IMG/VR virus record: IMGVR_UViG_3300023223_001138
Location: 1 to 50,612 of that record
Strand: one strand, 5' to 3'
Origin: a virus
DNA: 50,612 bases
Part shown: positions 32,307 through 39,788 of the stretch, one piece after another
Layout: every line of letters begins with the position of its first letter
Numbering within the stretch: the first letter of the stretch is position 1
Made by a program: the position numbers and the translations under genes
Notes under the pieces: generated by a model
The model's input: the letters and a program-made list of their open reading frames with translations, nothing else
Told to the model about the DNA's origin: nothing
The model's database searches: none

Positions 32307-32310
32307 ATCA

Positions 32311-32667
32311 TCACTCTACCGCAAATCGGTCTAAGCGGACAAGACCCTCAAGATCCCGAATGCGCAAATAAGCCCAGTCTCGATCAGTTAGATCGCTCCA
32401 CTCACCTATGAATTTGGGAAGAAAACCAGCCACCTGAACAACAGTTCCTCGCCAAATAGAAATGCCCACGAGATCAGGACCATTCATCATATTGACGATG
32501 TTCATCGATCTATTATTTACGTAATACTCCATCACATCCTCAGGATGTGAGTAATCTGGAGGGTCGCCTAATAGACAACTGTTCCACGCAAACAAGGTGG
32601 TCACGTGAGGTTCGAAAATAGGGCAAGAGGCAACAGCAACAGCTTTGTACACTAAATAGGAACTCAT
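32311..32667 (-). CDS. Hypothetical protein, 118 aa
   Basis: It starts with an ATGA overlap on the upstream gene. It contains SYLVYKAVAVASCPIF at the N-terminus and a well-formed alpha/beta middle (GPDLVGISIWRGTVVQVAGFLPKFIGEW), ending LRIRDLEGLVRLDRF. No membrane segment is convincing. It sits directly before the Cys-rich gene, so a shared process is possible. It is not recognised. Confidence 0.55.
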   Translation of the reverse strand: MSSYLVYKAVAVASCPIFEPHVTTLFAWNSCLLGDPPDYSHPEDVMEYYVNNRSMNIVNMMNGPDLVGISIWRGTVVQVAGFLPKFIGEWSDLTDRDWAYLRIRDLEGLVRLDRFAVE

Positions 32668-33023
32668 GACGTCACCTGTTTGATCTGATTCATGAGATTA
32701 CCGATTTTAATGAATAGGCCGCCGTAGCCTATGACATCGCTTGGCGAGTTACCTCTAAAATCACTTGAAGTTACCTGAAAAACAACGTCGCCTTCAGTAG
32801 GGACAAAAACTCCCACACTAACAGCCACATAGCCGCAAACCTTATCCTGTACAAAGTACTTGTACAGTAAAGAGACGGAGTTCAAATCGACCTCTGAAGG
32901 ATTGCCAATCCAAACACCACCTTTGTACACTATCCTGTAAGACGAGCTCTTGCTTTCCACATCCATATGGTGATCGATTATCGCTTTTGCGCGATCCAGC
33001 TTAGTTATTTTTTTATCGGTCAT
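32664..33023 (-). CDS. Hypothetical protein, 119 aa
   Basis: A beta-rich protein (RIVYKGGVWIGNPSEVDL, CGYVAVSVGVFVPTEGDVVFQVTSSDF). It is first in a leftward operon of three before dcd. Its ATG follows TATGGT by 5 nt, with GAGGC between, so either leaderless or very short-leader translation is likely. No family is recognised. Confidence 0.55.
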   Translation of the reverse strand: MTDKKITKLDRAKAIIDHHMDVESKSSSYRIVYKGGVWIGNPSEVDLNSVSLLYKYFVQDKVCGYVAVSVGVFVPTEGDVVFQVTSSDFRGNSPSDVIGYGGLFIKIGNLMNQIKQVTS

Positions 33024-33034
33024 GCCTCACCATA
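33024..33034 (-). promoter_or_regulatory. Leaderless promoter element (TATGGT variant)
   Basis: Minus strand CGGTCGTATGGTGAGGC then ATG; the hexamer is at 33034-33029. It carries G where other copies have A or T. Confidence 0.45.
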
Positions 33035-33153
33035 CGACCGAGAAGCGTTTCTTCCTTGAAACCTTGGGCGAAACTTGAGCTTTTGCCAAGAGTCCCTACG
33101 TAAAAAGGTAGCCAGCGCTAGGGCACGTGTTACGGTCGCACCAGGAGAACTCT

Positions 33154-33351
33154 ATGGACTGGCTAACGGTTGCGCTTTTTGTGGGTCTGCTTCTCAGCGT
33201 GTGTAGGAATTGGGTGAAAAGCAGCGCCAACGCGGACACCTTGAGTAATTTAGCAAATGATGATCACACTAGTAATGAGCTGAGACTCTTCAAAAAGAAA
33301 ATGAATCTTGAGATCCAGCTCATTAAAAACAAGCTTGACGCCGAGCCCTAA
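33154..33351 (+). CDS. Small membrane protein, 65 aa
   Basis: I start at ATG 33154 with CAGGAG 6 nt upstream, not at an earlier in-frame ATG. One transmembrane helix (WLTVALFVGLLLSVCRNWV) precedes a charged helix (LRLFKKKMNLEIQLIKNKLD). This N-in single-pass layout with a soluble coiled tail is seen in small holin partners and i-spanins, but nothing specific is visible. It is a single rightward gene; its stop overlaps the convergent leftward gene by 4 bp. Confidence 0.55.
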   Translation: MDWLTVALFVGLLLSVCRNWVKSSANADTLSNLANDDHTSNELRLFKKKMNLEIQLIKNKLDAEP

Positions 33352-33830
33352 AGTTTAGCGTCGCTGAAATCTTTAGGAACTTTGTAGATCTCTTTGATCT
33401 CTTTGATCTTGGTCAAGAGTTCCGCGGCGCCTAGATGAGGACGTTTCGAAGACTCTTCAAACACGTCTTTCCAACCCGCTACGAAGACTTCGCAGTCCAA
33501 CAATACGTGAATAGGATCCACCGGAGGAGTGAGACCCGCGAGGACGAAGATTAGGCCTGGAGTTTTGTTCTCTTCCTCAATTTGTTTCGTGAGCATCTCC
33601 GTCGGCTCAGGTCTCGCGTAGACTTCCGCGGTTCTCTTCGCGCTGATCATGCGGGCGTGACCCCAAACGGCCTGAATACCCTGCAAAATCTCATGAGGCA
33701 TCACTGCCAGGAATGTTTCATTGGCCGGTTTGCCTTGAGCTATGTCCGCGGCTTTCGCGGTGATAGATTGAAAGGTTATTTTGCCAAGCTCCAATAGAGC
33801 TGCTTTGAATTCTTCGTCTTCGGTGTTCAT
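33348..33830 (-). CDS. Hypothetical protein, 160 aa
   Basis: Mostly helical (FKAALLELGKITFQSITAKAADIAQG, GIQAVWGHARMISAKRTAEVY) with a loop PGLIFVLAGLTPPVDPIHVLLDCEVF. It is coupled to the upstream gene by ATGA. No family is recognised. Confidence 0.55.
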   Translation of the reverse strand: MNTEDEEFKAALLELGKITFQSITAKAADIAQGKPANETFLAVMPHEILQGIQAVWGHARMISAKRTAEVYARPEPTEMLTKQIEEENKTPGLIFVLAGLTPPVDPIHVLLDCEVFVAGWKDVFEESSKRPHLGAAELLTKIKEIKEIYKVPKDFSDAKL

Positions 33831-34045
33831 ATTTTCTCGTCTGGGAACAACGTACGCAACAGGGGCAATTCTTTCTCGAGACTGAGACGGACGGCGGCGC
33901 TTTTTTGGCAGCGTTCAAGTAACGTCGATCCTAACGCCTCATATTGATCCAAACGCTTAAACATTAGGTGAAGCACTTTAGCGGTATCTTCAAGATTCAG
34001 AGTAACGCTTTCGCAGGCTGGCTTACGCTTCGCAGTGGTAGTCAT
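33827..34045 (-). CDS. Hypothetical helical protein, 72 aa
   Basis: I start at MTTTAKRKPACES (ATG 34045); an in-frame start at 34102 would run through a promoter-like TATGTTATATT. The chain is basic at the start and then helical (LEDTAKVLHLMFKRLDQYEALGSTLLERCQK). GGGAAAG upstream may serve as ribosome site. Confidence 0.5.
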   Translation of the reverse strand: MTTTAKRKPACESVTLNLEDTAKVLHLMFKRLDQYEALGSTLLERCQKSAAVRLSLEKELPLLRTLFPDEKI

Positions 34046-34119
34046 TTTCAAGCTTTCCCGGGAGCGTCTAATATAACATACGGGATCATGAAAAACCCCC
34101 AAGTCAGAACCGCGTAAAC

Positions 34120-34154
34120 AAAAAAGGGCAAGACGATCACCGTCCTACCCTTTT
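34120..34154 (-). terminator. Rho-independent terminator
   Basis: On the minus strand GGGTAGGACG, loop GTGAT, CGTCTTGCCC pair over 10 bp with two G-T pairs, followed by six T. It ends the transcript of the 34198-34620 gene and separates the virion cassette from the metabolic genes. Confidence 0.8.
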
Positions 34155-34197
34155 ACCAGCCGTGTCCGACTAGCCGGAATTGATTCGCTGACTATTT

Positions 34198-34620
34198 CTA
34201 GTACAGCTCGACAGTGATAGATGTGACGGGATCGTTGGGTGTTCCCGCAGTGTAATCGCGATTGAGTTGCAGCACTGATCCCACAGGGATTTGATTGATC
34301 TCAATGTCGGCGACTTGAAATGTGCCCGCGCCGGTGACGTTTGAAAGACTAGCCGTCACGAGAGCTTGATCCACGTCAGCACCGGCTGCATCCTGGTACC
34401 GTAGAATGTACGCCACGGTTTCGGCGGCACCGTACACGCCATCAGAGCGGATGATCACTCGAGCTCGAGCTAAAGGTTGGAACACCTTGACAGTTCCTAT
34501 CGAAGTGGTGTCGTCCGCACCAGAGGGAAAACTTACCCCAAAACTGTTGAGGGCAAGGCTGAGTTGTTGGGCGGACATGTGTCCAATGAGTTGATTTGAT
34601 GTGAGTTGCTGAAATGGCAC
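34198..34620 (-). CDS. Putative structural protein, 140 aa
   Basis: GTG start at 34620 with CAGGAG 9 nt upstream. The sequence is Ala/Ser/Thr/Val-rich and beta-structured (ARARVIIRSDGVYGAAETVAYILRYQDAAGADVDQALVTASLSNVTGAGTFQVADI), like head decoration or small tail proteins. The N-terminus contains repeated QQL/NQL units. The gene ends before a strong terminator. A virion role is inferred from composition and from the neighbouring PKD protein. Confidence 0.5.
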   Translation of the reverse strand: MPFQQLTSNQLIGHMSAQQLSLALNSFGVSFPSGADDTTSIGTVKVFQPLARARVIIRSDGVYGAAETVAYILRYQDAAGADVDQALVTASLSNVTGAGTFQVADIEINQIPVGSVLQLNRDYTAGTPNDPVTSITVELY

Positions 34621-34661
34621 TGTTTTGACTCCTGTTTAGGTACCCACAAAAGGGTGATTGA

Positions 34662-34988
34662 CTATACCACGTCGGAGCGCTCTAGAGGAGAACAGGCAAG
34701 TTTGCCTGAGACATCAAGATAGATTGTCAAAGCCATTCGTACTTGTTCTACGACATCCATCATTTTCGAAACTTCAAGGTCAGCGCAATCCATGCTCGTG
34801 AGCTTAGGTTTTTCAGAGTCAGACAACTCCCACAAACCGTTTTTCGCATTAATGTCAAATTTCGTACTACATACCCGACCACAAAAGAACACCTGCACAC
34901 GAAAAGGCATACATGTGAACGAAGTGAGTGATTCATGGCGCTTTTTAAGATCGGAGAGAACCTTCTCGAGTTGCTCGTAAACTTCCAT
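34662..34988 (-). CDS. Hypothetical protein, 108 aa
   Basis: Helical ends around a beta-rich middle (TSFTCMPFRVQVFFCGRVCSTKFDINAKNGLWELSD), with four Cys. Its ATG is 5 nt after TATGTT, so it has its own leaderless promoter, separate from the structural gene downstream. It is not recognised. Confidence 0.55.
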   Translation of the reverse strand: MEVYEQLEKVLSDLKKRHESLTSFTCMPFRVQVFFCGRVCSTKFDINAKNGLWELSDSEKPKLTSMDCADLEVSKMMDVVEQVRMALTIYLDVSGKLACSPLERSDVV

Positions 34989-34999
34989 GTCTCAACATA
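34989..34999 (-). promoter_or_regulatory. Leaderless promoter element
   Basis: Minus strand TTGATCGTATGTTGAGAC then ATG; TATGTT at 34999-34994. It is almost the same as the element before the 3991 start codon. Confidence 0.5.
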
Positions 35000-35016
35000 C
35001 GATCAACTCCGATTTT

Positions 35017-36729
35017 TTAGACCGGCGGGATTGTGGGCAGGGTGTCTGTCACCTCGAGCCATGCGGGCGTTTCCGCATCCAAAATCGTTAGCGCGTTTGC
35101 ACTGTTATGATCCAAGATGATCGTGTCACCCGGAATCGTCGCTGAGTTTTTCGTCATATTCCAACGACTAGTGTTTGCAGGCGTGTCGATATCCTCAACG
35201 GCAAAGTAATGAATACGCCCAAACATTTCTCGACTCACTGAGTCAGAAGTTCCGCGCCTTGCCCCGATAGCCCATTCTAGCGTAACAGGTTGATTTAGAT
35301 CTGTCCCTGATACGACACTGACATCATTAACGAACAACTCGTAATCTCCCCCACGAGCTTCCATCCTCACGTCATATCGAGTGCTCGTTAATACCTCTAC
35401 AGTGCTGCTAACTGCCGCGGGCCCATAAATCGCCCAATCACCGCCGGCACCATTCCGCGCAAAATAAATTCGACTGGATTCCGTGCCACCGAAAATCGTC
35501 ATGAAATCTTCAGTGATAGTTGCGGGCGTGTCGAACAATATACGCGCATCGTAGTTGTCCGACATTGTTTTGAGAGGCATCAAAACTCGAGTGCCTCCCG
35601 TTAGATCAAGTTCCCAATCGGGGTCACCCGCGCCTGAAGTGACTTCAATGTAGTCAGTTTTGACTTCTGCATCGGCACCGCCCGGTCCCGTCACAGTCAG
35701 CGTGACGGTGTAATCGCCGACAGCGTCGTACTCGTGCGTTGGATTCTGTAACGTGCTCGTGTCTGTGTCTCCAAAATCCCAGAGGTAGGACGTGACGCTG
35801 CCTGTCGATGCGTCTGTGAACGTGACAGTGTATGGATCGGTTCCTGTGAGCGGAGTGCCAGAGAACGCAGCCACCGGCGCGGGTACCAGCACCTCGACGT
35901 AGTCAGTTTTGACTTCCGCATCGGCTCCGCCTGGTCCTGTGACGGTGAGCGTGACGGTATAGTCACCGTCAGAATCATATTCATGAGTTGGATTTTGGAG
36001 TGTGCTCGTGTCTGTGTCTCCGAAATCCCAAAGATACGAAGTCACAGCACCTGTTGACTCGTCTGTGAAGGTGACGGTGTAGGGATCATTGCCAGTGAGC
36101 GGTGTCCCCGAAAATTCGGCCACAGGTGCCGGCACCAGGACCTCAATATAGTCCGTCTTGACTTCAGCGTCTGCACCTCCAGGCCCTGTCACTGTCAACG
36201 TGACTGTAAAGTCACCGTCACTGGTATACTCGTGCGTTGGATTCTGGAGTGTGCTTGTATTCGTGTCTCCAAAGTCCCAAAGGTAGGATGTAACCGCTCC
36301 TGTTGACGCATCTGTGAAGGTGACGGTGTAGGGGTCGTTTCCTGTTAACGGTGTGCCTGAAAACGCTGCTACAGGTGGTGGATCTGTGGCCTCAACATAG
36401 TCAGTTTTGACTTCAGCATCGGCACCGCCCGGTCCAGTCGCGACGAGTGTGACGGTATAGGTGTCCGCGGCGTCGTACTCATGCGATGGATTCTGAAGCG
36501 TCGAAGTATCCCCATCTCCAAAGTTCCAAGCCCAACTAGTAACGTCACCCGTGGTCAAATCTGTGAAGACGACCGTGTACGGAAAAACGCCAGTGAGCGG
36601 CGTGCCTGAAAACTCTGCTACAGGCGGTGGATCGCCAGGAGGTCCGTCTATGCCTCGACCTAATCCCGTGCGCGTTAAACCTATTTCGGCTAGCGTCGCT
36701 TGAACAAGTGAGTTTCTAGAGATAGGCAT
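35017..36729 (-). CDS. Virion surface protein with four PKD repeats and a LamG-like C-terminus, 570 aa
   Basis: A short N-terminal region (MPISRNSLVQATLAEIGLTR) is followed by four tandem PKD-type domains, 83 residues each, beginning at about residues 36, 119, 202 and 285. Each carries the PKD core W-x-F-G-D with FSGTPLTG, HEY and VTLTVTGPGGADAEVKTDY. Residues about 370-570 are a beta-jelly-roll-like domain that resembles the protein at 37436-38125 (shared YELF, IGARRG/IGGRRN, and DTPANT). PKD domains mediate surface or carbohydrate contacts in many phage appendages. The repeats are so alike that they probably arose or were homogenised recently. Start context has no clear ribosome site. Confidence 0.75.
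   Translation of the reverse strand: MPISRNSLVQATLAEIGLTRTGLGRGIDGPPGDPPPVAEFSGTPLTGVFPYTVVFTDLTTGDVTSWAWNFGDGDTSTLQNPSHEYDAADTYTVTLVATGPGGADAEVKTDYVEATDPPPVAAFSGTPLTGNDPYTVTFTDASTGAVTSYLWDFGDTNTSTLQNPTHEYTSDGDFTVTLTVTGPGGADAEVKTDYIEVLVPAPVAEFSGTPLTGNDPYTVTFTDESTGAVTSYLWDFGDTDTSTLQNPTHEYDSDGDYTVTLTVTGPGGADAEVKTDYVEVLVPAPVAAFSGTPLTGTDPYTVTFTDASTGSVTSYLWDFGDTDTSTLQNPTHEYDAVGDYTVTLTVTGPGGADAEVKTDYIEVTSGAGDPDWELDLTGGTRVLMPLKTMSDNYDARILFDTPATITEDFMTIFGGTESSRIYFARNGAGGDWAIYGPAAVSSTVEVLTSTRYDVRMEARGGDYELFVNDVSVVSGTDLNQPVTLEWAIGARRGTSDSVSREMFGRIHYFAVEDIDTPANTSRWNMTKNSATIPGDTIILDHNSANALTILDAETPAWLEVTDTLPTIPPV
35638..36624 (-). repeat. Four tandem 249-bp PKD-coding repeats
   Basis: The four units have a period of 83 codons. 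Units 2, 3 and 4 differ at only a few residues each (for example TNTS or TDTS, EYTSDGDF or EYDSDGDY). Unit 1 is the most diverged. DNA differences fall mainly at third codon positions, so protein identity is maintained beyond DNA identity. Confidence 0.85.
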
Positions 36730-36750
36730 GGCGTCAACACCCTACCTAAA

Positions 36751-37062
36751 TTATGGTAACGCGGCGGCGCTAAAGGTGAAGTGCTCTGCACACAAACCTA
36801 TTTCAATATCAGGCGAGGACGCTCCTGCTAAGTTGACTGTCAATTCCATATTTTCACCCAAGGTGATCGCACGCTCACCCGCAACGGCCAGCGTGTCTTG
36901 ATCGGCTAAGGGCTTATGTACTCCGGCACGATCCAGATAGCCAAAAGTGATCAGCCCACTACCTCCAAAATTCCCATGCACCACTAACAGAACCTCGCTG
37001 ATATTGTGCTTTTTGCCTAAAACTACCGTGCCGTTCGCAGTGAGCCGAAACCATCGAAGCAT
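36751..37062 (-). CDS. Small beta-rich structural protein, paralog of the next gene, 103 aa
   Basis: It starts MLRWFRLTANGTVVLGKKH and shares its whole layout with the neighbour at 37127-37423: MLxW at the start, G-K/R-K-H, NFGG or DFGG, F-G-Y, a run of ITLGENMELTVNL, and SSPDIEIGL near the end. The two arose by duplication. The ATG at 37062 is 6 nt after TACTTT, a possible leaderless -10. It is probably a virion head-fibre or decoration subunit; that is inference. Confidence 0.6.
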   Translation of the reverse strand: MLRWFRLTANGTVVLGKKHNISEVLLVVHGNFGGSGLITFGYLDRAGVHKPLADQDTLAVAGERAITLGENMELTVNLAGASSPDIEIGLCAEHFTFSAAALP

Positions 37063-37126
37063 GGCGCCAAAGTAACACCTCGGCGCCGCGAGTTCTAGTG
37101 ATTTTGAATACGGGTTTTACTAATGA

Positions 37127-37423
37127 CTAAAAAGAAGCCGTGAAGAAGTCAGCCCCGATCCCGATATTCAAATCGGGCGAAGTTGATCCCGTCAACTCTG
37201 CCATTAATACGACTCCGTTAGCCATGGCCAAAGATGCCTCAGTTGCAGCCGTCAATGATGCACCCTCTGCAAAGTCTCGATAGGTATTATCCTGATCTTT
37301 GTAGCCAAAGCGAAGCGTACCGCCCCCAAAATCGCCATTTAACAGGATGGTCAAGTCACCATCTTTATGCTTGCGACCTAGCTCTATCTGCCCGTCTGCT
37401 GTCAAATTTGCCCACTGTAACAT
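37127..37423 (-). CDS. Small beta-rich structural protein, paralog of the previous gene, 98 aa
   Basis: MLQWANLTADGQIELGRKHKDGDLTILLNGDFGGGTLRFGYKDQD aligns residue by residue with the 36751-37062 product. Its closing motif is STSPDLNIGIGADFF. GAGAGA lies about 9 nt before the ATG. The pair sits between two larger proteins that also share a domain, so this whole cassette grew by duplication. Confidence 0.6.
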   Translation of the reverse strand: MLQWANLTADGQIELGRKHKDGDLTILLNGDFGGGTLRFGYKDQDNTYRDFAEGASLTAATEASLAMANGVVLMAELTGSTSPDLNIGIGADFFTASF

Positions 37424-37435
37424 TGTTTTGTCTCT

Positions 37436-38125
37436 CTACAATTCTTGCGCAGTTAGCAGGGTATTGGACCAATTGTCGGACACAGGAGGATTTACCTGTG
37501 TTAGCGGGTTGAGATCGTTTTGATCATTAATAACGTTGTTGATTGGCGTCCAGCACTGACGCCTGAGAAAGTTCCACGTTTTCGTGTTTGCGGGCGTGTC
37601 GAGATCATCGATCTGGAAAGCGCACACTTGACCACGAATCTTTTGGTCGACAGCGCTGCCGTTGCGCCGGCCACCGATGGCCAAGTCCAAAAGTGTGGGC
37701 GCCGTACCAGCAGAACCCGTAAGCGTGCTCACTCCATCAATGAACAGCTCATAAGCCGTACCGGTCACCGCGAGCTCGACCAGATAGATTTGACCGGCCA
37801 CCACATCACCTGGGTTCGACTCTTCAAAGTCGCTCCTAAAGTCCACACGCCACTCTCGCGCAGCAGTAGCGCTCACTTTGAGATCATCGGGATTCTCATC
37901 GCCGAAAAAAGCTATGGTACCGCTATCAGCGCCAGGACCAATGCTTGCCACCGTTCGAACTCGGTAATTGGTCGGAGCCGTGATCGCGGGCGTGAGCAGT
38001 CCTAAATCAGCATCGGTTGTATCATATACCCACCGGCAAGAAGCGTTCGCACGTTGGGACGCACGGAACAATCCGGCACCTTTTGAGCCCAGTCCTCCCC
38101 CAAAAATCGATTGAACGAGCGTCAC
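37436..38125 (-). CDS. LamG-like beta protein, paralog of the PKD protein C-terminus, 229 aa
   Basis: GTG start at 38125, just after TAATAT. Residues about 90-190 (YLVELAVTGTAYELFIDGVSTLTG, LLDLAIGGRRNGSAVDQKIRGQVCAFQIDDLDTPANTKTWNF) match the C-terminal domain of the PKD protein (DYELFVNDVSVVSG, LEWAIGARRGTSDSVSREMFGRIHYFAVEDIDTPANTSRWN). The N-terminus FGGGLGSKGAGLFRAS is Gly-rich. Concanavalin-like folds of this kind often bind sugars. It is probably a virion adhesion protein. Confidence 0.6.
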   Translation of the reverse strand: MTLVQSIFGGGLGSKGAGLFRASQRANASCRWVYDTTDADLGLLTPAITAPTNYRVRTVASIGPGADSGTIAFFGDENPDDLKVSATAAREWRVDFRSDFEESNPGDVVAGQIYLVELAVTGTAYELFIDGVSTLTGSAGTAPTLLDLAIGGRRNGSAVDQKIRGQVCAFQIDDLDTPANTKTWNFLRRQCWTPINNVINDQNDLNPLTQVNPPVSDNWSNTLLTAQEL

Positions 38126-38199
38126 GTGAAAGATATTACGCTCAATCGATGATTCTCGCTAACCTTTCCAGACTAGACAAAATATCAAGATCTGTTCAT

Positions 38200-38574
38200 C
38201 TAATCGAATAAGAAAAACCCGCGCGATGGCTTACGAAAATCATAGATTGTGAGCCGGTGGGCCCGTGCTCGTCGAAGCATGTCCGCGGATCCAAAACCGC
38301 CTGGAAAGATAGCTAGAGCCGTCGAGTACTCAGCCATTTTCTCATTTCTGAGAAGTGGAGCGACCCTCCAATATCCTGTGTAATCAGGAAAAAAGACTTT
38401 GACTTTCAGGCAATGATGCTTTGCCCACGACTCGCCACATCTATCAACGCCTCGAGCACCACCCGACACAACCTCACCCACGGGCAAAAGCTCCGCTAGC
38501 ATCTGATACTCATTACAAGAGAGTTTGCGATCACGCCCGCCCGCGATGATGAGTCGATCAATCATATCAATCAT
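38200..38574 (-). CDS. SLOG-superfamily protein (DUF2493/YspA-like)
   Basis: The Rossmann-like SLOG pattern is clear: RLIIAGGRDRKL at the start, VVSGGARGVDRCGESWAKHH in the first third, then VFFPDYTGYWRVAPLLRNEKMAEYSTALAIFPGGFGSADMLRRARAH. SLOG proteins bind nucleotides or related ligands, and several occur in phage-defence or anti-defence contexts. The role here is unknown. Length 124 aa is typical. The start is ATG 38574, with ATG 38565 as alternative; the upstream stop lies 2 nt before. Confidence 0.8.
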   Translation of the reverse strand: MIDMIDRLIIAGGRDRKLSCNEYQMLAELLPVGEVVSGGARGVDRCGESWAKHHCLKVKVFFPDYTGYWRVAPLLRNEKMAEYSTALAIFPGGFGSADMLRRARAHRLTIYDFRKPSRGFFLFD

Positions 38575-38575
38575 A

Positions 38576-38974
38576 TCAATCCTGAGTCACGAGAGCCGCG
38601 CTCAGGATGGCGTCCTGCTCAGCGGATCGATGTCCCTTGCGACGGGATCGGTAGTGGTCTTTGCGCCTACTCGTGAATTTGTCTTGAGCCATATCGCCAT
38701 TTAGGTCGTGCAACTCTCGAGCTGCTTTCAGGCTCAAAATCTCGTTTTGAATCATCTTCCCCCGTTGCTTACGGGCTCTTTCAATAGCAGCCTTATTCAT
38801 TTCTACCTCGCGGCGCAACTCATCAATCTGATCGTTCTGTGCCAGGTAGACATTGTAACCTCGGACAATCCAAAACGCGATAAACACAACTAAGGCGATT
38901 AGAACAAACATGAATCTGACAATCGGCTTGTACTTGTCAGAAACTATTTGTTCAAAATCGCCTACATCAACCAT
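38576..38974 (-). CDS. Membrane protein with coiled-coil tail, 132 aa
   Basis: I use ATG 38974, which overlaps the methyltransferase stop by 8 bp. One transmembrane helix (FMFVLIALVVFIAFWIVRGY) is followed by a charged coiled coil (DQIDELRREVEMNKAAIERARKQRGKMIQNEILSLKAARELHD) and a basic tail. The topology is like an inner-membrane spanin (Rz-like), but no partner outer-membrane lipoprotein adjoins it. The function is therefore unproven. Confidence 0.6.
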   Translation of the reverse strand: MVDVGDFEQIVSDKYKPIVRFMFVLIALVVFIAFWIVRGYNVYLAQNDQIDELRREVEMNKAAIERARKQRGKMIQNEILSLKAARELHDLNGDMAQDKFTSRRKDHYRSRRKGHRSAEQDAILSAALVTQD

Positions 38975-39788
38975 ACTCAATTTTTCTTAGTTCTTGCTGG
39001 AACCAATTACCCTTAGCTTTTTGGATCCGATCTTCCGCATCTGCGAAATACTCAGGGTCTAGTTCGATTCCTATGAAGTCCCGCTCACTGGTAACGGCGG
39101 CCACGCCTGTGGTGCCGCTACCCATCGTGAAGTCTAAAACCGTCTCACCGGGGCGTGTGTAGGTCTCAATCAAGTATCTCATGAGACTAACAGGTTTCTG
39201 AGTCGAGTGCGTGGGCTTCGACTCAGAAGCGAAGTCTAGTTGTGTGCAAGGGTAGCCTTCAAACTCCTGTGTATACTCTCCGAGTCTGAAGGTGTCATCC
39301 TTAACCTTGTCCTCATGATCGTACCGATATCCTAGATACGTGGATCGTGAGCGGTTGTGATTTGTCTGTTTCTTGTCAACGCGCCTCAACCCTTGTGGGT
39401 AATAGTTCATGTTTTCATTCGCGCCGTTCGCGACTGAAGCGCGAGAGAACACGAGAACCGACTCATGTGCGCCCATGGGTTTAATCTTCGCGCGCACGAA
39501 GTCAGTGCGCCGCGTCTTGTTCCAAACCCAATCGTACTTGAACAGCGCCTTGTTAGACATTACCAGGACGCTGGTGAAGGGCTGAGTTGCTGTGAGCACG
39601 ATTGCCCCTCGCGGCTTGATCACACGCTCCGCTTGAGCCCACATACGACCTAATGGCAACGGGGAATCCCATTTGCAACCGGTGGATCCGTACGGCAGAT
39701 CGGCGAGAATCATGTCTACTGACTCAGACGGGATTTCAGGCAAGATGTCGAAGCAATCTCCCGGGACTAGGACTGTCGTGCTAGTCAT
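38967..39788 (-). CDS. DNA methyltransferase, beta-class (N6-adenine or N4-cytosine)
   Basis: This 273-aa enzyme transfers a methyl group from S-adenosylmethionine to DNA. The catalytic motif IV is D-L-P-Y at residues 30-33 (MILADLPYGSTGCKWDSPLPL). The cofactor-binding motif comes near the C-terminus (STQKPVSLMRYLIETYTRPGETVLDFTMGSGTTGVAA, then FIGIELDPEYF). That order defines the beta class. No restriction endonuclease is adjacent, so it is probably an orphan enzyme protecting phage DNA or regulating expression. Start ATG 39788 overlaps the upstream stop by 8 bp. Confidence 0.92.
   Translation of the reverse strand: MTSTTVLVPGDCFDILPEIPSESVDMILADLPYGSTGCKWDSPLPLGRMWAQAERVIKPRGAIVLTATQPFTSVLVMSNKALFKYDWVWNKTRRTDFVRAKIKPMGAHESVLVFSRASVANGANENMNYYPQGLRRVDKKQTNHNRSRSTYLGYRYDHEDKVKDDTFRLGEYTQEFEGYPCTQLDFASESKPTHSTQKPVSLMRYLIETYTRPGETVLDFTMGSGTTGVAAVTSERDFIGIELDPEYFADAEDRIQKAKGNWFQQELRKIEYG

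Noticed and set aside
38576-38974. Inner-membrane spanin (Rz)
   Set aside because: Topology fits, but there is no neighbouring outer-membrane lipoprotein or lysis gene, so no spanin name was given.
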